Part shown: piece by piece, positions 10,650-21,885 of the stretch
Layout of the letters: each line of letters opens with the position of its first letter
How positions within the stretch are numbered: the stretch's first letter is position 1
Assembly (NCBI GenBank): GCA_017311315.1
Contig: CM029644.1
Span: 32,569,606-32,633,605, forward strand
Source of the DNA: Dendrocalamus latiflorus
Taxonomy: Eukaryota; Streptophyta; Magnoliopsida; Poales; Poaceae
Direction of reading: 5' to 3'
Length of the DNA stretch: 64,000 bases
Program-made: the position numbers and the translations under genes
Notes under the pieces: model-generated
What the model was told of the DNA's origin: nothing
Database searches by the model: none
What the model saw: the letters and a program-made list of their open reading frames with translations, nothing else

Positions 10650-10657
10650 TATAAATA
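10650..10657 (+). promoter_or_regulatory. TATA box upstream of the broken gene at 10.7 kb
   Basis: TATAAATA, 57 bases before the ATG at 10714, in the context CCGTGTATAAATACTAGC. Confidence 0.45.
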
Positions 10658-10713
10658 CTAGCCCTTGCACGTTGGTCTTCCACACAACAAGACTATCACA
10701 CTACCACCCTCAC

Positions 10714-11407
10714 ATGGAGAAGCAATCGGAGGAGATCACCCAACTAACAAGAGCTGCTACAGCCCACGACGAGCAAAGCGCCCAGGCCAGGAGGCCACCT
10801 CCCTGTAATGACACCCTCCATAACACCAACCCCTACAACAACATCCCCATCGAGCATTCCCTACAAGACCCGCTCGAGGAGGAGACGCCGCCTCTCTGCT
10901 AGTGCAGGGACACGTGCAAGTTCTTTAAGTCGAAATAGCGGCTGAGCCTGGGTATGCATTACTGGGGTTACCATAACTATGCTTGGGACTACCCGACCGG
11001 TGTTGGGACACAGGGCGATACCGCCAGCTGGTAAGGACTAGTTATAGTACATTCCCCTTGCAAATAAATCGAAAGCACATACTAACTACCTTTCCTATCT
11101 ACTCATAGTCTCCAAATCTACTATGCGCGTTCCGCAAATGGATCAACCGAGAGTCCACCCACATAACCAGTGGCATCTCGCCTATGAGGAGTGAGATGCT
11201 GAGACAGTCCATGAGAGGAGGGAGGAGCGGTGGTGCAACGAAGATTATAGCGAGTGTATCTGGCGGGAGACAGAAGCTCATATAGAGATGTGTAGGCGCA
11301 AAGAGCGTGAGGCTCGCGAGGAGTGCACGAGAAAGCGCAAAAGGGCGGTTAAGGCCAGTGCAGTCGGCGAGGACTACAACGCCGAACTCGGCATGAAGGG
11401 CAAATGA
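10714..11407 (+). pseudogene. Unrecognised two-exon gene, broken by stops and a frameshift
   Basis: The family is not recognised. From ATG 10714 one frame runs through MEKQSEEITQLTRAA to a TAG at 10900-10902. The same frame then continues past a second TAG near 10937 into MHYWGYHNYAWDYPTG and VGTQGDTAS, ending at a donor near 11031 (CTG|GTAAGG). After the acceptor ATAG near 11108 the frame reads LQIYYARSANG, then needs a shift to follow HNQWHLAYEE. A TGA at about 11190 follows where Trp would suit the context, then DAETVHERREERW, a Lys/Arg/Glu-rich helical segment (MCRRKEREAREECTRKRKR) and YNAELGMKGK to TGA 11405-11407. The coherent acidic/basic protein frame across two exons argues for a former real gene, possibly one carried by a transposon. 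A TATA box precedes it. Confidence 0.5.
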
Positions 11408-11554
11408 CCCTAGTTCACGCAGTAGATTATGCAATTCTATAGTACCCCTAGTCCTACCCACCATATTTTTCGTATCTCCTAAAGTTTTCTGTTCGTACAT
11501 GGTCTGAATACTTATGTCACTCTGTACCATAGTAATAGGCATACAGAGCCTTCA

Positions 11555-11890
11555 GAAAAAATTCGTAATATTTGCACCTTATTTTTCTTCATTAAAAATT
11601 GTACGAAAAGTTCATTTGTATGAATTTTTGAACAAAATTTATAATGGATAAATTTTCAAAAAATTAGACAATTAGTTCAACTATGTCAGAAGGCTGCATA
11701 TAAAATTTTATAATTTTTAGAGGTTGTTTGCTATATGTAACAACTCCTCGCATCGCACGGTGGCCGTGCGGCCAGGCATGTGTTGCCCTCTTAGGGCTAT
11801 TACCCTTTCACCGCACGATAGAAGTATTATTTTTGCATTTGTTACGTAACTGTCATTCTTGTAAATACAAGACCAAAATATGCCAAAAAC
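11555..11890. repeat. AT-rich dispersed repeat with GGTGGCCGTGCGGC core
   Basis: Contains AAATTTTATAATTTTT, TTTGCTATATGTAACAACT and CGCACGGTGGCCGTGCGG, shared with copies near 22, 45.5-46.6, 48.8-49.6 and 59-59.9 kb. It probably belongs to a foldback-type transposon family. Confidence 0.55.
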
Positions 11891-11917
11891 TCTCTCCCGT
11901 GTGTATGCATGTATCTA

Positions 11918-11945
11918 TATATATGTATGTATGTATGTATGTATG
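11918..11945. repeat. ATGT microsatellite
   Basis: About six tandem ATGT units preceded by a short TA run. Confidence 0.85.
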
Positions 11946-11999
11946 CTGCCTGCCTTGTTAGTTGCCGGGTCACGTACTAGGGAGCATTTTATTTTCATT

Positions 12000-12660
12000 T
12001 TTAAAATCCCCAAATATAGGTTGCTAAGAGATCCAACCACCCACGGGAAAAAGGTACGGCGGAACACCAAAGTGAAGCATAATACTCTCTGGTATGATCT
12101 TAATCTTTTGGGCTTTTTGAGTGATTTTGCCTAGGTTTGTTAGAAAGCTAAAATAAATAGGATAAATTTTTAAATTTTTTGAAACCATTTCTATAAATAA
12201 CTTTTTGAGTCTACCGGCTTATGCCCCATCCTTTGTCTCAAAATACATAACTAAAAATAACCATAGCCCAAAAGAATGTAATCTATAGCTATATTGTTGC
12301 ATGGTTCTAGCTTTGCCCAAAACTATTAGCACCTTGTGAGTTGTCTTCGCATTGAATACCTCTGCTAGCATATACTTCAAAAAAGAACTGTAATATATAG
12401 TACATTCCTGATTCTTTTTGAATTATGTCGCTACGCTAGCTGCCACCACAAGAGAGAACGTACTCAGCGATTAGTAATTTTCTGGAGTATCTGATTAGAC
12501 GCATGGCGACCGTTCGGTGACCTTGATTTGGACGTGAGGTCGACTAATCGACGTCGGTTGCACGCCAAAAAGTAACCATGCAGCTTTGCAGGATTATGTA
12601 CTGGTATTATATCGATATGCATAGTATATGCTTCCTAGAAGACTGGCCGTACGAATGCTT
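12000..12660. repeat. Segmental-duplication block, copy 1
   Basis: Shares long stretches with 21430-21885, including GGTACGGCGGAACACCAAAG, CTCAGCGATTAGTAATTTTC, GTATCTGATTAGACGCATGG and GGTCGACTAATCGACGTCG, in the same order and orientation. It lies upstream of the 13-15 kb HMA gene remnants just as copy 2 lies upstream of the 25-29 kb genes. No gene within it. Confidence 0.8.
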
Positions 12661-13037
12661 CAACGTTAGTTGAGTGCAGTCTATGCATGCATTATTAGCT
12701 CGTCATGTATCTTTGATCCATCGTTTAGCTGTCTGTATGTTTGCTTTGTCTCCTCGGGTGTCGATGGAATCTGCTGATTGTTCGTGATAATTTTCTATCG
12801 ATTAGGTAGGGCGCCACTCAGTCTCATTAATTCACAGATTAGCAGTAGGTGGTGTTATATGTTCATTAGCAGCAACTACCAAAGTAGCCATGTATAAATT
12901 CAGTATTCACGGACCGCAATCTGTTTTAGTACTCCAGTGCCAAATTATCCCAAGTTTAGTCCACCCTGCAACAACAGTCACAAAGTATTAATATACCAAC
13001 TTCCTGAATCCATTATGCAAACTTGCTGAAGGATTAG

Positions 13038-13040
<3 letters not shown>
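12661..13040. other. Upstream spacer of the HMA exon-1 remnant
   Basis: No coding content. Its last part (about 12990-13040: CAAACTTGCTGAAGGATTAG) matches the 5' leader of the 14.2 and 25.3 kb paralogues, so it is a diverged promoter copy. Confidence 0.5.

Positions 13041-13082
<42 letters not shown>
13041..13082. repeat. TC microsatellite in the 5' leader
   Basis: About 21 TC units directly before an ATG. The two related genes carry much shorter CT runs at the same place (14215-14230 and 25330-25343), so this tract expanded after duplication. Confidence 0.9.
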
Positions 13083-13084
<2 letters not shown>

Positions 13085-13085
13085 C

Positions 13086-13243
13086 ATGGCAGATAAAGTG
13101 AGTATTTCCGTATTAGCTTTCTTAATTTCTTATCGATATGCAATGACTGCGAAATACACAGAGCACAGAAGAAAATGTTGGAACGGTAGAATATCAGTCA
13201 ATTGTTTTGCACGGAACAAAATCCTTATAAATTTCCTACAGTA
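13086..13243 (+). pseudogene. HMA gene remnant: exon 1 and part of intron 1 only
   Basis: ATGGCAGATAAA then GTGAGT gives the four-codon first exon MADK. Intron 1 follows with near identity to the 14.2 and 25.3 kb paralogues (TATTAGCTTTCTTAATTTCT, CAATGACTGCGAAATACAC). Similarity stops at about 13243 (CCTACAGTA), where an LTR fragment begins. Exons 2 and 3 are absent. Confidence 0.8.
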
Positions 13244-13774
13244 GGCCGCACGAGAGCTACACGTTGGCCGCCCCTTGCAAGTGCCGCACTTATGCCATGA
13301 TGCCGATCCGTCGAGATGACTGCACAAATGCCGCTGTGCGTGCTGATTTGCCTGTGCGATGGCCTCCCCGGGAATCTCCTTCTCCCAGGGCAGCAGCTGA
13401 TCTTGAACCTTGTGGTTCTAATACCACTTGTTATAAATAACGCATAGAAAAATAAAGACAAGAGACACGAATTTTTACGTGAAAAATCCTTGTGGGAAAA
13501 AACCACGGACGCTTAAAGGCAAATCATTATAATAAAGAGAGATTACAATAGAGCGCTTTCTCTTGAGCACACCTCTTCCTATGAACTACTGGGGTATATA
13601 TATAGGGGCGAGGGAAAAGAGTCCTACACGAAGAGGAAACTGAATCAGAGTTGATTGCTATCACGTCTGATACAACCTGTGCATGATCCAGACACCTTTT
13701 ATGCCATGTCTGACATAAGACGATGAAGTATCCTATATGAATACGCACGGTACAAATTTGAATCAACTTTAACA
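13244..13774 (-). mobile_element. Copia-type LTR (13429-13774) with part of the internal region
   Basis: The LTR starts TGTTATAAATAACG at 13429 and ends CTTTAACA at 13774, with TGTTA/TAACA termini. On its low-coordinate side the minus strand reads TGGTATTAGAACCACAAGG, a slightly changed copia initiator-Met primer-binding site, so the element runs on the minus strand. Only about 185 bases of internal sequence remain (13244-13428). No second LTR seen. Confidence 0.6.
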
Positions 13775-14232
13775 CATATGTTTAAGCATCTCAAGTTGGA
13801 GACGACCGATCTATTATCATCTACTGATCTATCATCGCGGAGAAGGTTCCTGTCTGGACTGTATACATTCTTAAATGGTACAACCTTTCGTCGTAAACAA
13901 AAGGTCGGCGCTAGGTTTCTCTAACGTCTGAATAGTGCTACTTGATTTTTTTTTTAGCAGCGCGAAGCTTCTGAACTACCATGTCTTCGCGCGTGAGATT
14001 AGTTGTTGATCACATTGGATTAGGACGATTCTAAGCTAGTGAGCTAGCACGTCGTAAAAATTGGCCAGAAATTTGTGTTTGCACTGCATTTTTTTTATTG
14101 TTCCCGATATTGTAAGATATGGTTACTGCCTTGCTGAGAGGATCATCAGAGCGCTATACATACTTGTCTCCTTGTCGCAGTATCCACTATGCAAACTTGC
14201 TGAAGGATTAGCGGTCTCTCTCTTTCTCTCCC

Positions 14233-14622
14233 ATGGCAGATAAGGTAAGTATTTCCGTATTAGCTTTCTTAATTTCTTATAGATATGCAATGACTGCGAA
14301 ATACACAGAGCAGAGAAAAAAAATTGTTGGAACGGCAGGATCTTCAGTCAATTGTTTTGCATGGAACAAAATCCTTATAAATTGCCTACAGTAAGTAATA
14401 CGTAGATACGAGTGTTCAAGTCGTAAGCACATCTGCTGTTTCATGTACCAGGATATTATTCTGATCATTGAGGTCGACCTCGCCTGCGACACATGCTGCA
14501 CCAAGATTCAAAAAGTCCTCGGCAAAATCCAAGGTAAAGTCGCTAGCTAGCTAGCATCGTCGAAGAGTACATGGCATGCTGGCTGCACGGTATCCTGTAC
14601 TGTAATCCGTACTGTGCGTATG
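14233..14622 (+). pseudogene. HMA-domain gene 2, truncated after exon 2
   Basis: Exon 1 is 14233-14244 (MADK, donor GTAAGT). Exon 2 is 14452-14533, reading DIILIIEVDLACDTCCTKIQ then KVLGKIQ, with an intact CDTCC metal site and a phase-1 donor CAAG|GTAAAG. Intron 2 matches the 25.3 kb gene until about 14622 (GTGCGTATG), after which unrelated DNA follows. The third exon, encoding the rest of the HMA domain and the Cys-rich tail, is missing. Its promoter (from about 13776) closely matches that of the 25.3 kb gene, so it is a truncated sister copy. A fused transcript reading into downstream DNA is possible but would have no conserved product. Confidence 0.85.
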
Positions 14623-15080
14623 TGAAACAAACTAGAGTTTCGAAAATTTTGAATTCTTTGGAATTTTGGCGGGATGTTGATTTCTTACCTAATTTAACAT
14701 TTCCCAACTTTTTTCGCTTTCCAATCTTGGTCTTGCCACCTCCTTTGGCCAAAAGCACAACCCACCAAGCCGCCCTTACTACTATTCACCATCCGACAAC
14801 CGCCAGAACCCCATTCACCGCCACCAATTACTCACCACCGTTCACACCGCCGTAGCCTCCTAGTCAGCCGCCCGTACCTCGCGCACAGTACACTGACATC
14901 ATCCAACAGTGAACCCTGACATGCACCGGACAAGCCATGACCCGATTCCCCATCACCGACGCAACCCCTCCCACAGTTGACCTAACCACGCCGCAACTCT
15001 TGACCACCGGAGCACTAGGATTGAGAAGCCACTACAGCTTGCTGACCTCCGTCGACAGCACTAGGATCAAGAGCAGGTCC
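14623..15080. other. Unassigned filler replacing HMA exon 3
   Basis: AT-rich for the first 100 bases, then C/A-rich low-complexity DNA that looks like a captured gene or LTR fragment. No coding frame is convincing. It sits exactly between the break in gene 2 and the orphan gene-4-type promoter. Confidence 0.4.
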
Positions 15081-15372
15081 GGTGATTTTCAATAGCAGCG
15101 GTTTCTCAACCAACCACCATGTTTTTTTAAACTAATGTCGTTAGACAGACCATATGCGCTCTTGACTTCGAAGACTCTTGCGCTAATCATGGGGCAGAAG
15201 GCTGTTGCTTGGAATCACATAGTACATAAATGAGATGTTAGGTTTTGAGCACGTTAATATGATGGACATTCTTCCTTACCGACTATGCATTATTTTGTAT
15301 AGGTCGAGCGTAACTTGGGATACTCGATTACCACGATTACAGCGACTGAGAGCCCTATATACATCTCTTCTT
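15081..15372 (+). promoter_or_regulatory. Orphan copy of the HMA gene 4 promoter
   Basis: Matches 27755-28045 over about 290 bases, including TTTTCAATAGCAGCGGTTTC, CTTACCGACTATGCATTATT, AACTTGGGATACTCGATTA and the TATA region AGCCCTATATACATCTCTTC (TATA at about 15356). Similarity ends before the place where the leader and ATG would begin, so a promoter remains without its gene. Confidence 0.8.
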
Positions 15373-16320
15373 TCCACTTATTATATACCGTTTAAATAAG
15401 TATTATAAAAATTTCATCAAAGAACATTATTTTATAGTATAATTTGTGTATATACTCCTTTTACATATAAAAAAAGACATATAGCAAAAATAAACAGTTC
15501 TGATAAAAATTTTCAACCATGTCTTATTAAAGTATCTTGGTATTAAAGACATGTAAGAGGTGGAGATATCTTTTGAAAATTAGATCTCATCTATCTAGCC
15601 ACTTTCTATAGCAAGTTTTTGTGATTGCTCAGTTTTACTCAAGAGATGGGTGATTTTAGGTTTTGACCTTGAGTGTTTTGGTCTAAATTCGTGCTGTGAT
15701 CTAGTTTGTTATTATATGCGAGAATACATCCAAGGTCATCTAGATCATCAAAGACTCATGAGCAAGAGCGGATTGGGTTTCTCTATTTTGCCCAATTTTA
15801 GTGCAATCTTTCTTGTTTTAGATAAATATTGGGATTTTGGCACGGTCCATGATAGGATAAATGTTCCTAACATCATAGAAAGGATTTGTACCAAATTTCA
15901 TCTTGTTTGGATCAGTTATTTAAGAATTAGCATTTTTCTTGGTTGTGTGTTGTGTTGTTTTTAGCTTGTTTCAGCGAGCGGTTAGACCACCATGAGCCGA
16001 GTGGTCAGACTGCCCTGATCGGTCAACCGGTGAGACATCTACGGTCAGACTGGTCGAGCGGTCCAACTGCCCTGGTTGACGCTCAAACCGGTGAGACTAT
16101 ATTGTCTCGAGTGATTTGTGATCTTTAACTCTTTGCTTTGATGTAGCTTAAGGGTTTGTGTTTTTCACTATATTGTGTTGCTAATACTAGGGGCAAGATT
16201 TTAAGAAGTCATTTATCATACAATATCTCTCTCTAAAGTTTTTACTCTCTAATCTGTACATGGTATCAGGACCTGAAAAGAACATAGAATAAGATAATTC
16301 GGGCAATTCAAGTGGCTTTT
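15373..16320 (+). mobile_element. Copia-type LTR fragment with primer-binding site
   Basis: The LTR ends CTGTACA at 16260, followed directly by TGGTATCAGGACC, one base off the common copia PBS TGGTATCAGAGCC. It includes the GAGCGGTC/GGTCAGACTG/CAACCGGTGAGAC word cluster (15970-16095) characteristic of grass LTRs. The left edge is uncertain (15373-15640). Only about 50 bases of internal DNA remain. Confidence 0.55.
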
Positions 16321-16455
16321 AAGCCAGAGCTTATGACTTATTTGATACTGTGCCTACTGTTGGCTTATTCCGCATACAATAACAACAAAGCCTTTTATTC
16401 CAAACAAGTTGGAGTAGACTAGGAATGAAACATTCTCAAGATCAAAGAGATGAAA

Positions 16456-19190
16456 TGTAACGCCCCCGTTTTGAGGGGCGCCAGGACTCGGCGCCCCGCA
16501 ACGACGCAAGCTTGGCCAGTTACGGAGCATCGAGCAAGAGAATATCACAATAGAACATACTTACAGCAAAAGAGCTAACTTATATTACAATATAAAGTTT
16601 ACCAACCAGGTTTTACTACAGCGGGCGTGCAAGCCCAAAATATAATACAATACACACAACACAAGGAAGCTCGAGTGCGAACGAGACCTAGAACCACGAA
16701 CCATTTGTTTGACTCTGTAGAGTTGCCCAACTTTACCCACAGCATTCTTAACCTTCATGACTGAGTTAAGGAATCAGGTCGTTTCACTGCTCAATCCTTG
16801 GTATATACTCTACCCAATAGGTTCGGGACTCGCACAACTTCGGGTATTCGCTAGCCCACACGGAACGCTGAGCCTGAGTTGTGGAGACCTATCGTTGTTA
16901 GGTATGGGTTTGCTAATCCACATACCAACTCCCAATGTAGGGTTTCACTCGAGTTGAGCAGCTACTAAACCAGGGTTGACAAGTCAACACCTGTGGTTGA
17001 GCGATCATTATGTCATTTGCTTGGCGCAAGGGTCCAGTCCTTACATTTTTCACGAGGCAACCAACCTCCACCCAAGGGTAAAGTGGTGGGCGAAGACCGT
17101 CTCACGGTGCCCCACAGCTCCTCTACCCTAGTTCCCAATTTTCTAAATCTATCGGCATGCGGCCACCACCTTATTAGTATAAAACTTTGCATGAAATAAG
17201 TTACAATTAGTTATACCATACTTAAATATTTCTAGGGCTGTCAAGGGCAAGGCTACAATTTAACATGGCATTTGTCGGTGGTAGGAAGTATCTAATTAAC
17301 ATATCATTCTAAATATTTTATTTTAAGCAATTAACAATTCACAAATAATGATAATGCAAATACCATAAATAAATATTTTAAATGACATGGGATTCCAATA
17401 TGATTGAGGGATAGCAACTTGCCTTGGTACTCTACGAGCTCGGCGACTTCGTAAACCTTGGTTCCTCGGTCCTACCCTTGCACTGTCGCCTTCGAAAACT
17501 CCGGTGCTAGCGCAAACACACAAAAACAAAATAAGTCCAGCTTGAGCCTAATCAAGCGAGGAAAATAACCTATGAAAAAGGAATAAAATGCAATAAAACT
17601 CAAAAGAGGGATTTTTGAATTTTTTTGGGGAGAATTTGGTGGAATGGAGGTCAAAAATGGATTCGTGGCATCAAAACGATCAAAATGGTGTAATTTGAGA
17701 ATTTTTAGGATTTTCTAGAATTTTCTGGGATTTTATTTGATTTTCTGGATTTTTGGAAATTGAAAAATCTCTGGAAATCATTTTGAACAGTAACGGGCCG
17801 GCCCACCGCAACAGTGCGGCTCGGGCGCTACAACAGCCCGCGCGGTCGAGCGGGCCGCACGGCCACGGCCCAACGCGCGCGCGGCTGAAGCCCAGCGCGT
17901 GCACCTTCCCACGCTGGATGGCCGCTGCGTGGCCAGCGCGTGCGAGCGCTCTGGATCTAATGCACTAAGTGAGATCGGATGACTGAGGAAGGAGACCATC
18001 CGATGGCCGAGGTTAGACGACAACGAAATCGTGGACGGTGGGCATGCGTCCATGTAGTCGTCGTCAACCTCTCGCCCGTCGTTCTCGCTGAGAGGCAGAG
18101 AGCGACGGCGCGAGCGGTACGGCGCCGACGACGCCTCCCAGTGGAAACTAAGGGTAGCACAAGATGCCTTAGGGAATGGGGAACTCGTTTTGGGGCTTTG
18201 GGACAGATGGTGGAGCTCGACGGCGGTGAACAGCTGGAGAGAAGTTCGATGGCGATTTTCTGGCACCAAAGGCCATTAGCGGCACTCCGGGTAAATTGAT
18301 GAGGTTTTGAGCATCTCTGGGGTGAGGGGATCACAATGGTGGTGGTGGTTTGAGCTGAAGAACTCTCTGCCGAGCTATCCACAGCGGCCTCCCTTCGGTC
18401 GACGGCCAATGGAGTTCACCAGCGTGATCAGGAAGCAAAGGAGATCATGTTAGCGAATGCAATTGAACTTTAGAGAAGAAATGAAGGAGTTAAGCTCGAG
18501 AGATCACCGGAGCTAAGGGAGCTCGCCGGCGGCGATGCAATGGCTCGGACTCCAATCAGCTACTCTGGGATGGACTAGGGAGTGGTGTGGAGCTTTTAGT
18601 GGGGTTGGCTGGGCTTAAGAAGTGGGGAGGAGAGCGGGCGGCGAGGGAGTGGTTCGGCGCTGCCTGAGGTGGGGAATGGGTGTGAGATGGGCGAGCTACG
18701 GCTCTGGCAGGCGGCATGGACGAGCTGAGGGAGTGACGGGGTGTCGAATCCGAGCGACGGGGCGGTGCTACGGCGAGTAATGGCGCGGAATGGAGTGCTG
18801 GAGCAGTTCAACTGCTGAGATGGGCACCGGCGCGTCGCGCGGAGGAGGGAGAAGGGGCAGGGACTGACGGGTGGGGCCGCAGGAGGACCGGGCGACGCGG
18901 TCAAAGGTGGTGTGGCACGGCTGCAGACGGACAGCGATGGCGAGCCGCGCGCAGAGCGTGGCACGGCGGAGCTCTGCGCTTAGCACGGGCGTGACCGAGA
19001 GGGGAAAGTGGAAAAGGAGAAGACGCCACCGAACTGAGAAAGCGAAAAGCCGGGAAAGAAAAGCGTCTTTTGCTGGGAGTTTCCGAATTGGGAAAGATTT
19101 CAAAATTCACTCAAAAATCCAGAAAAAATCTGAAAATTTTGAAATTTTTCCAGGGCATTTTGTGAAAGCTTTGAAATAAAACCTATAATA
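16456..19190 (+). mobile_element. Large LTR (about 2.7 kb) starting TGTAACGCCCCC, likely solo
   Basis: Starts TGTAACGCCCCC at 16456. It shares ordered blocks with a minus-strand copy at about 54278-51560: CAGCTACTA...AGGGTTGAC, GGTAAAG-GGTGGGCGAA-ACCG, an AT-rich GGAATTTTT stretch and a GGGC-rich part. The GC-rich section 17800-19100 gives long frames on both strands that I do not regard as genes. No polymerase domains, PBS or polypurine tract were found beside it. The right edge is approximate. Confidence 0.5.
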
Positions 19191-20079
19191 ATAAAACTTA
19201 AGCCATACATCCTGCTATCTGAGCCGAGAATCTAAAAACACTGCTCCTAACTTCCTTATTGTTCCGGTACATGGATCGCTAACTTACATGCGCTTCTATC
19301 CAATACTAGTTCTTTAGATACATTCTAATCCCTCATGTCTCTTTTAACTGCTTCCTCTCACGTCAGTCTTAGCTTATTCTGCGTAATTAAATATAAAAAT
19401 AAAAAAATGTTATATCAGTACGGATAATACAAAAGAATAAAGAAGAGAAAAAAGAAAAAACAGAAAAAGAAAAGGATAAAAATCAAAAGTTATAAAGCAG
19501 AAATTGAAACCGTTGGGGGAGGTAAAAAAAGTGTGTCGAGGCAAATGCTATAGGCCTATAGCACCCTTTTGGTACAGACGTAGTATTCTTCCCTTTTAGT
19601 TCAGACCTAATATTCTTCAAACAACCACTAAAAAGGCACTACTTTTGTCGACTCAATGAGTCGATGACCCACGGCCAGTACTGCAGTCGACTCAATGGCC
19701 GGGTAAATGGTTTTTTCACTTTAGTTTTGATTTCTGTTGCTACAATAACTAATTTTTAAATGATATATTTTTTTAAAACGGAATCTATAGATAGATTATA
19801 ACATACACTGTGCCGAGTTTAGTTGTATCAGCAAAAATCACATATAACTTTTTTTTCACTTCGTACTGTCTCTCACGAATAGCTAGAATTCAAATATCAA
19901 TAAACTAAAAGCCAAAGCCACAGCCTAAAAGAACCCATCAGCTTTCGCTTTCGCTTATCACTTCCTGCTATAGTAACTGCTTTAAACGATGCTTTTTTTT
20001 AAGGCGGGGTCTACAGGTAGATTGTAGTCTACAGGTTTATGACTTTTTCACTGTAGCTGGCTTATTTTCACTGTAACTG
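19191..20079. other. Repeat-rich spacer
   Basis: Includes AT-rich dispersed-family segments (about 19390-19510 inverted, and 19720-20080) and the word TCGACTCAATG repeated at about 19647 and 19686. No gene seen. Confidence 0.4.
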
Positions 20080-20087
20080 ATAGTAGC

Positions 20088-21050
20088 CATTGGCGGATCT
20101 ATTATGGGACATGGGTGTTCAGTTGAACACCCAAAATTTTTTATAAAATACCAGGCATATAATAGATATATTAGATGTATATACTATTAGTTGTGTTAAA
20201 GCTATATTTTATACCTGCAAATAAATATAGCCCGCACTTTCCGTATCTCGCGCGCAGCCCATGTAATATATTAGACCGATTTTTTTTCCACCTCAGCACT
20301 CCTCACGCCCAAAGAGGTAAAGATATAAACAAAATCCTAACATTTGTTCTATTTCTCATCTTGTGGTTGTCTATGTGGGAGGCGGCTTCGGCCTTCGAAT
20401 GGCGAGCAGGCGGAGGTGCAGGCTAGAGGCGAGTGACGACCGGCGGACGTGGACGTGGTGCCATGATGTGACGATAATCATGCGTGAGGCGGCGCGTCGT
20501 GTAGGGTGAGCGTGTGGCAGCGCGGGCGAGCAGAGAGGTGTCGCGGGCAAGCGGGCAATGGCACAACGAACACGGAGGTAGGGAGCGGACGACAGAAAGG
20601 GAGCAACGCAATAGCCGGGAGGGAGCGTGGCATTAGGAAGTGAGTAACACCTCTAACTTATTGTCATTGTCCTCTTTCAGATCTACCTCACTCTAGTTAT
20701 TTACTTTCTTGGTCTGTTTTGGTCCATGAAAGGAACATATAATTTTCTCTTAGATGGACAGTTCTTGCTAATGGAGAAATAGCAAAAAAAAGGGTAAGAT
20801 CAACAAGATATACAACTCTCATTTATCTCTATAATTTGTTGTTTAATTCATATAATTATACTTGCCTTATGTCGCCCATTTCCTCATAAGAAATCATTAA
20901 TTTCTATAATATATGTATTTTTATTATATCTACATACACGTATCATTGTATCGGTGTTTTGAGGGAACGGTGTACACATGTATCAACGTATTCGAGTAAT
21001 TTAGCTCCGAAATTCGAACACACATCCTAAAAATTCTGGATCCGTCACTG
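20088..21050. mobile_element. Non-autonomous hAT element (963 bp)
   Basis: Begins CATTGGCGGATCTA at 20088 and ends TGGATCCGTCACTG at 21050; the ends are imperfect inverted repeats of the CAGTGGCGGATCC type. It is flanked by 8-bp direct repeats with one mismatch, ATAGTAGC (20080-20087) and ATGGTAGC (21051-21058). It holds no transposase; the short frames inside are not supported. It inserted into a copy of the AT-rich dispersed repeat, whose halves resume on both sides (TGTAACTGATAGTAGC and GTAGCTTATTTGGTG). Confidence 0.8.
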
Positions 21051-21429
21051 ATGGTAGCTTATTTGGTGTAAATAAATTAGAAAATTAAAAATAGAAAAAA
21101 ATATGTTAGCCTATCATGAATAATGTGAAAGAATACATGAAGAAAAGAAAAGATAAAAATCTAAAGAATTAAAGAGATGAAATAAAGAAATAGTGAATGC
21201 GGGGCATTCAGAACTGAGTAGAGTAGCTAGTCATCGTGGGTTAGCTCAGGACGCACGTCACGCACAGCTAGTCGTGTGGCTCATCAACGATAGAGAGACG
21301 ATCGATGTATGCATGCTTCAATTCGTGGAATGTTGTATGTATGTACGTGCCACTCCCGGCCAACAGTTGTTGCTCAAGTTGGAGTTGATACATGATGAGC
21401 CTGCAGCTATATATACTAACTAGGTAGCA

Positions 21430-21885
21430 ATCTCTTTTTCATATTTTTTAGAATCACCATATATGGGTTGTTAAGAGAACCAACAACCCACGGGAAAGGT
21501 ACGGCGGAACACCAAAGTGGAGCACTGATGAATCCTCTCTAGTGTTATAGCTACATGTTGCATGGTTGTGTTCGCACTGAAGCGATGAATAAGGTACCTC
21601 TACTAGTATATACTTCAAAAAAATTATATAGATAGTACATTCCTTATTCTTTTTTAATTGTGTCTACTACGTAGCTGCCACCGCAACAGAACATACTCAG
21701 CGATTAGTAATTTTCTAGAGTATCTGATTAGACGCATGGCGACCTTAATTTGGACATGAGGTCGACTAATCGACGTCGTTTGCCCGCCAAAGAATAACCA
21801 TGCAGCTTCGCAGGATTATGTACTAGTATTAGATCGATAAGCATAGCATATGCTTCCTGGAAGACTGGACGTACGAATCGTCAAT
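21430..21885. repeat. Segmental-duplication block, copy 2
   Basis: Counterpart of 12000-12660 with the same word order (see CTCAGCGATTAGTAATTTTC and GGTCGACTAATCGACGTCG). It ends at about 21876 (ACTGGACGTACGAAT), where a foldback-type repeat begins and separates it from HMA gene 3. Confidence 0.8.

Noticed and set aside
17778..19179. Several 100-160 residue frames in the GC-rich part of the 16.5 kb LTR
   Set aside because: They overlap on opposite strands and lie within LTR-type noncoding DNA shared with the 52 kb copy.
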